A stretch of DNA of 64,000 nt, from assembly GCA_019359235.1 (NCBI GenBank), contig JAHHHT010000008.1, forward strand, positions 62,001 to 126,000, written 5' to 3'. Numbering within the stretch: position 1 is the stretch's first letter; each line of letters starts with the position of its first letter. The position numbers and the translations under genes are program-made. The notes beneath the pieces are model-generated. The model searched no databases. It was given only the letters and a program-made list of their open reading frames with translations, and was not told the origin of the DNA. The DNA comes from Oscillatoria princeps RMCB-10. GTDB taxonomy: Bacteria; Cyanobacteriota; Cyanobacteriia; Cyanobacteriales; Oscillatoriaceae. Shown piece after piece: positions 23,729-30,864 of this stretch.

Positions 23729-24499
23729 CTAGCCTGCGGCGACGGCTTGGCGCTGTTCCTGAGCGAGGGCCAAATTCCGCTGCGTCCGAGCCCACTGCTC
23801 TGGGAAAGCTTGCAGGGTGTAGACTTGCAAGGCATTTTCGTAGCAGGAGATCGCCCGGTCGAGATTGTCGGCGCGCTCGCCAAAGAGGCGATCGGTGTAA
23901 GCCACGGCCAAATTATTTTGCGTGCCGGCCCACACTTCAGGGAAGGTGTCGCGGGTAAAGACTTCGGATGCGATTTCGTAGCCGGTGATGGCAATTTCCA
24001 AGTTGCTCCCCTTGTCGCCCTCAGGGAATTGCTGGATCAAGTTGCTGAAATTGCCAATCGCGCCGGCGATTCCTTGACCCTCCTGGGCGTCCACTTCCGG
24101 GAGCGTCGTCGCCGCCCAGCTTTGCAGCAGCTGCGCCAAAAAGCCATCCAGCTTGTCTGCGTTTTCTCGCAGCAGGGGGTAGACGGCTTGCGGGTCAGGA
24201 TTTTCTGAGACAAGCTGCAAGACTTCACCCAAGAAATTGATATAATCTTCAGGGGTCACTGTAGGGGCTGATGCCTGCTCGATAACAGCAGTCAGTTGGG
24301 CACCGAATTCTTGCAAAAACACCGCAGCGTCCTCATTGCCCTCCTGTGAGAGTTTGGCCGCCACCAGTTCCATCGTCTGCACCAAGCCAGCATCCACCAG
24401 ATCCAGGTTGGCATTCAAAATCTCCAGTTCTTCCCCACCCTCACAAGTGAGCAGCTTTCCGATCACCGCGAGGTAGGCTTCGATGCGTTCTTCAATCAT
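23729..24499 (-). CDS. Tetratricopeptide protein related to cyanobacterial CHAT-associated TPR proteins
   Basis: 256 aa. The N-terminal half is helical (EERIEAYLAVIGKLLTCEGG, EELEILNANLDLVDAGLVQT, MELVAAKLSQEG). The C-terminal half has TPR units of the FPEVWAGTQNNLAVAYTDRL / FPEQWARTQRNLALAQEQRQ type. In cyanobacteria these TPRs usually precede a CHAT domain. Here the protein stops after the second unit, so it is either a stand-alone form or shortened. No catalytic domain. Confidence 0.7.
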   Translation of the reverse strand: MIEERIEAYLAVIGKLLTCEGGEELEILNANLDLVDAGLVQTMELVAAKLSQEGNEDAAVFLQEFGAQLTAVIEQASAPTVTPEDYINFLGEVLQLVSENPDPQAVYPLLRENADKLDGFLAQLLQSWAATTLPEVDAQEGQGIAGAIGNFSNLIQQFPEGDKGSNLEIAITGYEIASEVFTRDTFPEVWAGTQNNLAVAYTDRLFGERADNLDRAISCYENALQVYTLQAFPEQWARTQRNLALAQEQRQAVAAG

Positions 24500-24817
24500 A
24501 TAGCGTTAGGCTCCATCAGCTGGCTGCTCTATTATCGCTCGCTGCCCCCTCGCTCTACCACAGATCCAAGAGCTTCCCACGCCCCACCTCCCATGTCCCC
24601 GTTAATTAGGTTTAATCCACCGGATTTGATATCGCAGCCTTTTTGTGGCCCAAACAAAAACCGCCGGGACCTCAGCAGTCTCGGCGGCTCTGTGCAAATG
24701 GGATTATGGGTGCTGCCAAAACTGACGGCAGCTACGCCGAATTAGTTTCAGGGAAATTTAAGCCGGCGCAGTTGCTGCAATTTTGGCTTACGTCTGCTAT
24801 GATATAACCGAATGCAA
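24500..24817. other. Gap between TPR gene and tRNA-Leu
   Basis: 318 bp. It contains the minus-strand terminator-like hairpin (24651-24690) and, near 24797-24805, a TATGATATA box a little upstream of the tRNA that can serve as its -10 element. TATAGCGTTAGG at its left edge resembles the end of the element at 17650-17755. No gene seen. Confidence 0.45.
24651..24690 (-). terminator. Intrinsic-terminator-like hairpin, minus strand
   Basis: CCGCCG (24661-24666) pairs with CGGCGG (24682-24687), with GAC/GTC pairing inside; on the minus strand the stem is followed by TTTTTGTTTG. The form is right for Rho-independent termination leftward, although the nearest minus-strand gene upstream (the FHA kinase) ends 470 bp away. 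Confidence 0.5.
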
Positions 24818-24900
24818 GCGGATGTGGCGGAATTGGCAGACGCGCCAGATTTAGGTTCTGGTTCCCACAAGGAGTGAAGGTTCAAGTCCTTTCATCCGCA
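24818..24900 (+). tRNA. tRNA-Leu (anticodon UAG)
   Basis: 83 nt. Acceptor stem GCGGATG pairs with CATCCGC, discriminator A at 24900. The D arm (TGGCGGAATTGGCAGACGC), anticodon arm CCAGA-TTTAGGT-TCTGG giving anticodon TAG, a long class II variable arm and the T arm AGGTTCAAGTCCTT are all present. CCA is not encoded. Confidence 0.95.
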
Positions 24901-25032
24901 TTTGTTACCGGCTCTCAGCCACCCCTGACCGGCTGGGTGACTTTTGGCCCACAACTTGGCCGCAGAAAAATTTTTTCCTCGACCTTGACAAATTTGCATT
25001 TATGTGCTAATAGGGCTGTCAGTCGCCTGTGG

Positions 25033-25060
25033 GGTGGGTTCCCTCTTGGGGAACCCACCC
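25033..25060. repeat. Palindrome GGTGGGTTCC...GGAACCCACC
   Basis: A 12-bp stem with a short loop between tRNA-Leu and the FHA-kinase gene's 3' end. It fits a dispersed repeat or a bidirectional terminator. Confidence 0.65.
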
Positions 25061-25157
25061 TACCTCCCCGGTAGGGACACTCGCGCCTGTCCTACGTCCT
25101 AACCTAACAAAATCCAAAATCCTTGCATCCAAAATCCAAAATTGCAAACAGCCGGCA

Positions 25158-26525
25158 CTACAGCACACTCGACAGCGCCTGCTTGAAAGCAGCAGCATTT
25201 TTAAAGTAGATTTCCGGGCTGTCAGTCAGCGCTAAATCAAGTAATTCTGCCAGTTTTGGCGGAATGGAAGCATCGCGAACCCGCACCGGCACCGGCTTGT
25301 CTTCCAGCACCGCCAGAAACGGGTCTTTTCCTGCAAAATCGCGGGGGTAAGTACCCGTTATCATATAGTATAGTGTAGCTGCTGTCGCCCAGATATCTAC
25401 CTCAGGGGTGACATACTTGAAATTGAGCACTTGCTGTCGCGGCATGAAACCGGGTGTGCCGGCTTTTGTGCCGCTCATCGTTAGACTGCTGAAGCCGGCT
25501 AAATCGAAGGCTTTTGCCAGCCCGTAATCCCCTATTTTCGCTATTATAGAATTGCCGTCTGTGGTGAGGAAAATATTGTCAGATTTGATATCGCGGTGCA
25601 CCAACCCTTTCCCCCAGCCAAAACTGCCATCTTTCAATTTAAAATAGGGAATATCGGCGGTGTGAGCGTATGCCAAACCGTCGAGGACTTGCAAGATAAT
25701 GGGAACGGCAACACCGGCAGGCAACTTGCCGCCGCGCTCCCGCATTAAGTCTATCACATTCCCGCCGGCACAGTATTCGAGGGTGAAGTAGAAAATGCCG
25801 TCCCAGTAGCCGGATTCCTTGAGCTGAACAACGTGCGGGTGGTTTAAGGCTTTGGTATTCTCCACTTCGCGGAGAAACCAAGCGACATCGCGGGGGTTCG
25901 CAGCTATTTGGGGGAGCATTAATTTGAGCGCCACTTCCTCGCCGGTTTGGTTGTTGCGAGCCAAATAAACCGCACCGCGCCCTCCCCTCCCCAACTCTTT
26001 GAGGGTGGTGTAACCTTCAATTGCCGGCAGGTGCGAGGTGCGCGGTGAGGGCTTTAGCGATGCTGCCGGTGGGGGAATAGCCACAACAGTTGGAGCGCTG
26101 CCAATATCCGGCTCGCCGGCTGCTTCTATACTAACACGAAAGACGGTATTTCCCAAGCGAATTTCGTCGCCGTCCTGCAAATCGCGCTCTGGGAATTGCA
26201 TCTGGCGGGCGTCTTCTGGGGTGGCGTCGCTGGGGCGCTGTCCGATGTTATTGCTATTGACAAATGTGCCATTTTTGCTGCCAAAATCGCGGATGCGGAT
26301 TTGGGGCGGGTTGATGTCGAGCAGACAGTGATAGCGGGAGACGATACTGTGAGCTCCGTCGCTGGGCAATTGGGGTTTGCAGTCGTAATGGCGACCGAGA
26401 ATGCAGGTTGTGCGGGAGTCGAATTCTACTTTTTGGCCTTTGAGGCTGCCTTCGATAATGGTGAGGGTAACTTTTGCCGGCATTGGGAGGGATTCTGGGG
26501 ACTTGTCAGAGTTTAGTGCGTTCAT
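25158..26525 (-). CDS. FHA-domain serine/threonine protein kinase
   Basis: 455 aa from ATG 26525. The FHA domain (about 16-132) has CILGRHYDCKPQL, SIVSRYHCLLDI and RIRDFGSKNGTFVNSNNIG, the phosphothreonine-binding set. After a Pro-rich linker comes a Hanks-type kinase (about 172-455): P-loop LGRGGRGAVYLA, Lys201 in VALKLM, catalytic HRDIKSDNIF near 310, DYG in place of DFG near 334, and an activation loop with Ser/Thr. No membrane segment, so it is soluble. FHA-kinase fusions can bind their own phosphorylated forms; the target here is unknown. The 5' neighbour lies 76 bp upstream on the same strand. Confidence 0.92.
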   Translation of the reverse strand: MNALNSDKSPESLPMPAKVTLTIIEGSLKGQKVEFDSRTTCILGRHYDCKPQLPSDGAHSIVSRYHCLLDINPPQIRIRDFGSKNGTFVNSNNIGQRPSDATPEDARQMQFPERDLQDGDEIRLGNTVFRVSIEAAGEPDIGSAPTVVAIPPPAASLKPSPRTSHLPAIEGYTTLKELGRGGRGAVYLARNNQTGEEVALKLMLPQIAANPRDVAWFLREVENTKALNHPHVVQLKESGYWDGIFYFTLEYCAGGNVIDLMRERGGKLPAGVAVPIILQVLDGLAYAHTADIPYFKLKDGSFGWGKGLVHRDIKSDNIFLTTDGNSIIAKIGDYGLAKAFDLAGFSSLTMSGTKAGTPGFMPRQQVLNFKYVTPEVDIWATAATLYYMITGTYPRDFAGKDPFLAVLEDKPVPVRVRDASIPPKLAELLDLALTDSPEIYFKNAAAFKQALSSVL

Positions 26526-26601
26526 GGGTGCCGGTGGGAGAGCCGGTTGCCCAACATCTTTGATTGGGCCACAAATGTTGCGGTGGCGGGAGCGTAACCT
26601 T

Positions 26602-26856
26602 TTACTCACTGAGAGCTTCCGACTGTCTCTCGACATATTCTTCGAGAGGGATATAATCACCGGCTTTATACTCTTGGAGAGCGGTTTCAACTTCTGCTTG
26701 GACAGTGGGGTCTTGGTCTAGCAAATCTGCCTCAGCTTGGAAGAGTTCCTCATCGAGTAATGCGTGTAACTGACGTTTTCCCTCAAAAGTGAGGGATGGA
26801 ATAGCTTCTAGCAAAGAGGCGAAAGGAATTTTTGGGTTAACCCTGTCTTGGCTCAT
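26602..26856 (-). CDS. Small antitoxin-like protein
   Basis: 84 aa: a first half of LLEAIPSLTFEGKRQLHALL and a second half DPTVQAEVETALQEYKAGDY, IPLEEYVERQ. The EYKAGDYIPLEEYV tail resembles the toxin-binding end of many small cyanobacterial antitoxins. No toxin follows; the FHA kinase is next on the same strand. Family not firmly known. Confidence 0.6.
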   Translation of the reverse strand: MSQDRVNPKIPFASLLEAIPSLTFEGKRQLHALLDEELFQAEADLLDQDPTVQAEVETALQEYKAGDYIPLEEYVERQSEALSE

Positions 26857-27189
26857 ATCAGTCTTTTTTGGTTTGATTGGTGTGTTGGGGTTGCAGTTGC
26901 GTGCCGACGCCTTCCGGGGAGCCGGTGGGTGTCCAGTTTTGGGAGGGGTGCAGCCGGTGGTGGGGTTGGGAATGGATAGAATTGGGTTTAAAGGGTATTA
27001 TAATATGAAGGGGGAGTTTTGGCAAGTTGCCTGAGAATGCCGGTGATTGGAAAAATAGTGTGGGCGAATCCGTGAGGGGTTAGACGTATAGCTAGTTCCT
27101 CGGCGATTAGCCGGGGTTCCCGGCGATTGGAAAGAGACTGTTGGCGAATCGGTGATGGGTTAGACATTCTCGCTGAGAAGTAAAGATGT
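26857..27189. other. Gap with duplicated, inverted tail of the neighbouring gene
   Basis: 333 bp. The left half is plain sequence with no gene. The right half holds two direct copies of a segment that also exists, inverted, as the 3' end of the gene at 27190-27417 (see the repeat at 27041-27236). Confidence 0.6.
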
Positions 27190-27236
27190 CTAACCCCTCA
27201 CGGAGAGCGCCAACAGCTTCTTTCCAATCTCCAGTA
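27041..27236. repeat. Three-copy repeat forming a long imperfect hairpin
   Basis: Copy 1 (about 27041-27089) and copy 2 (about 27120-27165) are direct and share GATTGGAAA, GTTGGCGAATC or GTGGGCGAATC, and GGGTTAGAC. Copy 3 (about 27187-27236) is inverted and overlaps the last codons of the 75-aa gene. Copies 2 and 3 pair over some 46 bp with few mismatches around a loop of about 20 bases. Confidence 0.75.
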
Positions 27237-27417
27237 TCTCCCAATTTAAATCCCCCGGCTCTTCCTTTATCCCCTCCAATTCCCTGAGGCGGTTTTGCAG
27301 CCTTTCAACCTGATCAATTAACTGCAAAACACTCACGCCAATATCGGGACGAACTTCTGGCGTTGCCGTATTCTCAATCTGGGACTGCGCCCAGCCTTCT
27401 AATTCCTTCAGCGTCAT
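27190..27417 (-). CDS. Small coiled-coil protein downstream of YgiT-type zinc-finger gene
   Basis: 75 aa from ATG 27417 (MTLKELEGWAQSQIENTATP). The centre VSVLQLIDQVERLQNRLREL is a probable coiled coil. The start lies 4 nt behind the stop of the zinc-finger gene, so the two are one operon. The function is not known; partner of an antitoxin-like protein is an inference. Its last codons (LLALSVRG) lie in an inverted repeat. Confidence 0.65.
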   Translation of the reverse strand: MTLKELEGWAQSQIENTATPEVRPDIGVSVLQLIDQVERLQNRLRELEGIKEEPGDLNWEILEIGKKLLALSVRG

Positions 27418-27421
27418 TTTT

Positions 27422-27676
27422 CTACGCAAAACTAGCAACTTCTACAGGACGCTCAACAGCCAGCTGCTTGCGGTTGCGCTTAATGCGCTCGATTTCGCGG
27501 AGAGTTTCTGCTGTGAGATAAGTTTCCCCACAGTGAGGACAGCTGACTGCGGGAATATTCTCAATCAGGAGCAAATCTTCTCCCTTGCCATAACTGCGCG
27601 TGATTCGGCGAACCCTCGCTCCTGATGTCCCACAAATATCGCAGACTGTGCGGTCATATAGTGGACTTAACGACAT
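27422..27676 (-). CDS. YgiT-type zinc-finger protein (MqsA-like antitoxin N-domain)
   Basis: 84 aa. Two Cys pairs, CDIC near 12 and CPHC near 46 (VSCPHCGETYLTAETLREIE), form the YgiT/MqsA zinc site; the basic tail (RIKRNRKQLAVERP) follows. MqsA's C-terminal HTH is absent, as usual for the short cyanobacterial YgiT-type proteins, which often pair with DUF4258 toxins. No such toxin lies upstream; downstream is a 75-aa coiled-coil protein. Confidence 0.82.
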   Translation of the reverse strand: MSLSPLYDRTVCDICGTSGARVRRITRSYGKGEDLLLIENIPAVSCPHCGETYLTAETLREIERIKRNRKQLAVERPVEVASFA

Positions 27677-27750
27677 ATAGCCATCCTATTTGATTTTTGA
27701 AAATGGCTGTCACCGCCTGTAGTGATATCATGAACGGTTGCGACTGCATT

Positions 27751-27780
27751 GTAGAGAGACGCGATAAATCGCGTCTCTAC
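27751..27780. repeat. Palindrome GTAGAGAGACGCGA...TCGCGTCTCTAC
   Basis: A near-perfect 12-bp stem with an ATAAA loop region. It belongs to the dispersed hairpin repeats of this genome, sitting between the zinc-finger gene and the broken kinase-WD40 gene. Confidence 0.7.
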
Positions 27781-27929
27781 AAGAGTTTTGCAATAAGGAT
27801 GCCACCGGACTTGATATGACGCGAGATGTGGGGAGGCGACATGTGGCGTCCCCACACAAGCCTGTATAGAGGAATAATATCAATCTTTTCCCCGATTCTT
27901 TGCAAAATCTCCTCGAATATGGCCAACAG

Positions 27930-28421
27930 TTAGAGTCCTCCCCCCTCCCCTCTCGCCATCGCTTCCAACTGCCGGCGCACGCCTTCTGGGCGCAGCCAAC
28001 CGTAGCCGGCGCATCCCAGGGTGTGGAGCAATCCTTGAAACTCCTCCTCAGTCCAACTGGGGGAAACAATGGACTGCATCACTGGCAGAATATCCCCACG
28101 GCGATCCACCACAAACTCAGGCGTGCGACGCTGCAGGAATGCCTCAAGTAATGGTCTAGCCCCCTCATCCCAATCTGCAGGATGCCGGTGTTCAAGTTCC
28201 CAGTCCAAAACCCACAGTTTCAGCGTACTGTCCCAACTCCCCGACAGGGCAAATCTGCCATCCGGGCTCAGACATACTGAGGACACCCAGTATGTATGTC
28301 CCTCAAAAGTGCGCAAAAGACGCCCCGTTGCCACATCCCACAGTTTCAGGGTTTTGTCCTCACTCCCCGACAGGGCAAATCTGCCATCCGGGCTCAGACA
28401 GACTGAGGACACTCCTGCTGG
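27930..28421 (-). pseudogene. WD40 and C-terminal part of a broken kinase-WD40 gene
   Basis: In the frame shifted by -1 from the kinase, two WD40 repeats are left (VSSVCLSPDGRFALSGSEDK, TLKLWDVATGRLLRTFEGHT; VSSVCLSPDGRFALSGSWDS), then the family C-terminus WELEHRHPADWDEGARPLL and WTEEEFQGLLHTLGCAGYGW. The kinase frame enters at an A5 run (28422-28426) and stops 30 bases later. Full relatives have many WD40 repeats after a linker, so most of the middle has been deleted as well as the frame broken. Confidence 0.7.
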
Positions 28422-29305
28422 TTTTTCCGAAAGCAGCGCCGCAGAATTGCCGCCACCGAATTCGGCATTTGGGGCGCACCGGCATCCTCTCGCTCCACCT
28501 GCAGGTACGCCTCCAGCAGGTGGGGGGCGACAGTGCCTTTTTGCCAAGTTCTCTCCCCAACAAACATCTCCAGCACCGACAGCGCCCAACTCCACATATC
28601 CGTGCGCCGCGTCAGCTTTTCTCCCCTGTCTTGTTCCGGCGAGCAATACGCGGGAGTCATACCCATATAAGTCCCCATGACGCTGCCCACTGCCTCAAAC
28701 CCCGCCGCAAAAACCGGCGAGTTTCCCTCTTTCTCCCCCCCAGCATAAGGAGCAATTGGGGGGAATTCTCCCGCCGGTGCCACAATCTTTCCCCTCGCCA
28801 GCCCAAAATCCGTTACCTTCACCGCACCATTAGGCGTCAGCATCACATTTCCCGGCTTGACATCCTGGTGGATCAGCTGCTTTTCGTGAGCGTAATGCAG
28901 CCCCCAGGCAAACTGAATTGCCATATCAAGGATGCGTTTCAAACTGGCACGCTCCCCACCGGCATACAGCCGCCGGTCATAAATCCAGTCGTGCAAACTC
29001 CCCCCCGCCACATATTCGGCAAACACCAGGGGATTGCCATCAATCCGCCGCACATAATAGCAGCTTACCGTGTGAGGGTGCAGCCCCAAATTCACCCAAG
29101 TTTCCGCCTCCCGCTCAAAATTCTCCACACCTCCCGCCGCCGCCACTGCTTCTGGTTTCGGGATTTTCACCGCCAGGTCAATATTCCACCCCAAGTGCCG
29201 CACTTTGCAGACTTTGCCAAAACTCCCCTCTCCCAGAGAGCCGGTGACTTGGTACAAATTGAGGATGACATCACCGACATTCCACTGGATAGATTCCTGC
29301 GGCAT
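28394..29305 (-). CDS. Ser/Thr protein kinase domain, truncated by frameshift
   Basis: 303 aa from ATG 29305. All kinase parts are present: P-loop LGEGSFGKVCKV (24-35), Lys48 in LAVKIPK, HQDVKPGNVML (146-156, Gln for Arg in HRD), DFGLARG (166-172), activation and substrate segment AYCSPEQ, and the last helix VAAILRRCFRKN. After that the frame runs out (QQECPQSV) at the junction with the WD40 part. The kinase could still fold and act. Loss of the Arg in HRD groups it with non-RD kinases, which are usually less dependent on activation-loop phosphorylation. Confidence 0.8.
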   Translation of the reverse strand: MPQESIQWNVGDVILNLYQVTGSLGEGSFGKVCKVRHLGWNIDLAVKIPKPEAVAAAGGVENFEREAETWVNLGLHPHTVSCYYVRRIDGNPLVFAEYVAGGSLHDWIYDRRLYAGGERASLKRILDMAIQFAWGLHYAHEKQLIHQDVKPGNVMLTPNGAVKVTDFGLARGKIVAPAGEFPPIAPYAGGEKEGNSPVFAAGFEAVGSVMGTYMGMTPAYCSPEQDRGEKLTRRTDMWSWALSVLEMFVGERTWQKGTVAPHLLEAYLQVEREDAGAPQMPNSVAAILRRCFRKNQQECPQSV

Positions 29306-29927
29306 GGCACACCCCGCCCCCTCACACGCTATAATTATGGTTTAATGTTACCAGCTTCGGGGGGTGCCGGTGGTAATGAAGAGGGCTAAAGCCCTACTAC
29401 AAACCGGGGGTGCCGGTGGGAGAAGTATTAGATCGCAATCAACCGGAATTTGTTTTATTTTGTGTGTGGTAATTCCCACATAGTAATGCTTTCAACATAT
29501 TAAGTTTTATGAATTACGTTTAATCACTTTGCTTACACTCAGGCGGGGCAGTCGCCGGCAGCCGGCCTCCAGAGATTACCGACCGGCAATTGTGCGCATC
29601 CCGGAATTGTGCGGCGTGCCGGTGGGTGCCGGTGGGGCATTAGCGTTGGTGGGGCATTAGCCCTACTGCAAACCGACATTAGCGTTGGTTGGGCATTAGC
29701 CCTACTGCGAAGGGGAGGGTGCCGGTGGGACATTAGTAACTCGTAGGGTGCGTTCCCTAAGAGGGAACGCACCCTACCCCCAGCGAAATATGGAAAATTG
29801 GCATGACTGGGGATTTGTGTGTGAACCGAAGCCGCACACGGGGGAGGGGGTTGGGGTGCCGGGTTCTCTACGCCACGCAACCCACCTGTCGCTCTTGGCG
29901 TATTGCCGGTTATAGCCCCCGCGCCCC
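29306..29927. other. Repeat-rich gap upstream of the broken kinase
   Basis: About 620 bp. It holds AGGGCTAAAGCCCTACTACA (29382-29401), two or three copies of a GGGCATTAGCCCTACTGC unit joined by GACATTAGCGTTGGT (29635-29712), and the inverted repeat GTAGGGTGCGTTCCC...GGGAACGCACCCTAC (29743-29776). No coding region found. Confidence 0.5.
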
Positions 29928-30035
29928 CTATTTCTTCAATGCCTGCACAGCTTGCCATCCCAGCAATAAGAACCCGACAGTAGCCAGCATAGTCACTCCC
30001 AGCTCCAGCAAATAGGGTACGGGCAATTCACTCAT
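29928..30035 (-). CDS. 35-aa single-pass membrane microprotein
   Basis: The frame reads MSELPVPYLLELGVTMLATV then GFLLLGWQAVQALKK. A hydrophobic segment (about 8-28) is followed by a basic end. AAGAGGAG stands 5 nt before the ATG, which is stronger than at most genes here. The size and layout resemble the small subunits of photosynthetic or NDH complexes, but it matches none of PetG/L/M/N or PsbM/X/Y that I can recall, so I leave it unnamed. Confidence 0.55.
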   Translation of the reverse strand: MSELPVPYLLELGVTMLATVGFLLLGWQAVQALKK

Positions 30036-30253
30036 AGCAGCTCCTCTTGACAACTCCTAATTATCCTCAGCATTTTCGTCTATCATACAGTCTGGGGCTT
30101 TTGGCTCACACCCGTGGAGCCGGCACTTGAGAACCCCCCACCGGCATTCCAGAGCGCTCGCCACTCGCAGGTAGCGTTTTTTTACGCGAGCGCGTTCCCT
30201 CGTGGGAAAATGACTTTCTGCCATTCCCGTTGGCAATTTCAGGAGTACCTATC

Positions 30254-30481
30254 ATGATGCAAAATTCTGTTCCCTCGGTTTCTGTGACTGCAGTCCACTC
30301 CCACAGCCTGACAAACTTGGGGAACCTGCAAGACCGGATGCTAGCCGCTAAGACCATCGGTGAGCTGCACGCGCTGATCGTAGATTACACCGATATAGAG
30401 ATGAACCAAGCTTACAGCGAGCTAACACCAGAACAGCAGCACCGAATAAACCTGATTTGCCAGGAAGAGATGCCGGTTTAA
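30254..30481 (+). CDS. Small conserved-looking protein of unknown function
   Basis: 75 aa from the first of two adjacent ATGs, with AGGAG 8 nt upstream. Sequence: LTNLGNLQDRMLAAKTIGEL, HALIVDYTDIEMNQAYSELT, PEQQHRINLICQEEM. Acidic and helical, no signal peptide. Not recognised. Confidence 0.65.
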   Translation: MMQNSVPSVSVTAVHSHSLTNLGNLQDRMLAAKTIGELHALIVDYTDIEMNQAYSELTPEQQHRINLICQEEMPV

Positions 30482-30864
30482 TATCTCGTCAATGGGGCAT
30501 TGGGCATGGGGCATGGGGCATGAGACAGGGACAGGCGAGACGCCTGTCCTACGTCCTAACCATAGTGCCTAGCATCTGTAGGGTGCGTTCCGCCTGAGTG
30601 CACCCCTTCTGTGTGTGCCGAAATTGATAAGGCGGAACGCACCCTCACCCTGTAGCGGTGCGTTCCGCCTGCGAGTCAACCCCATTATATGTGCCAGAAT
30701 GGATGACGCGGAACGCACCCTACTTTCTCTAGCAAAAAACTTCTCTTTAGCCCGCGCAGGCGGGCTTCGTCTGTATAGCCGCGATTTCCAATCGCCGGGT
30801 TCCTAGCAATCAAAAATCAAAAATCAAAAATCAAAAATCAAAAATCAAAAATCAAAAATTGGTA
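30482..30864. other. Repeat-rich gap before the chemotaxis operon's 3' end
   Basis: About 380 bp with a GGGGCAT heptamer run (30492-30520), a REP copy GGACAGGCGAGACGCCTGTC (30533-30552), two GTGCGTTCCGCC/GGCGGAACGCACC inverted pairs (30578-30722), and the heptamer array at 30809-30860. No gene seen. Confidence 0.55.
30809..30860. repeat. Seven copies of heptamer ATCAAAA
   Basis: A pure 7-bp tandem array directly behind the stop of the CheA-type gene. Heptamer arrays of this kind recur in the window with other sequences (GGGGCAT, GGGGTTA). Confidence 0.9.

Noticed and set aside
28292-29389. 365-aa plus-strand frame
   Set aside because: It lies opposite the kinase and has no domain features; the minus-strand kinase motifs are unmistakable.
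30809-30860. Possible CRISPR array
   Set aside because: Units are 7 bp with no spacers; none of the other arrays has repeat-spacer structure and no cas gene is present.
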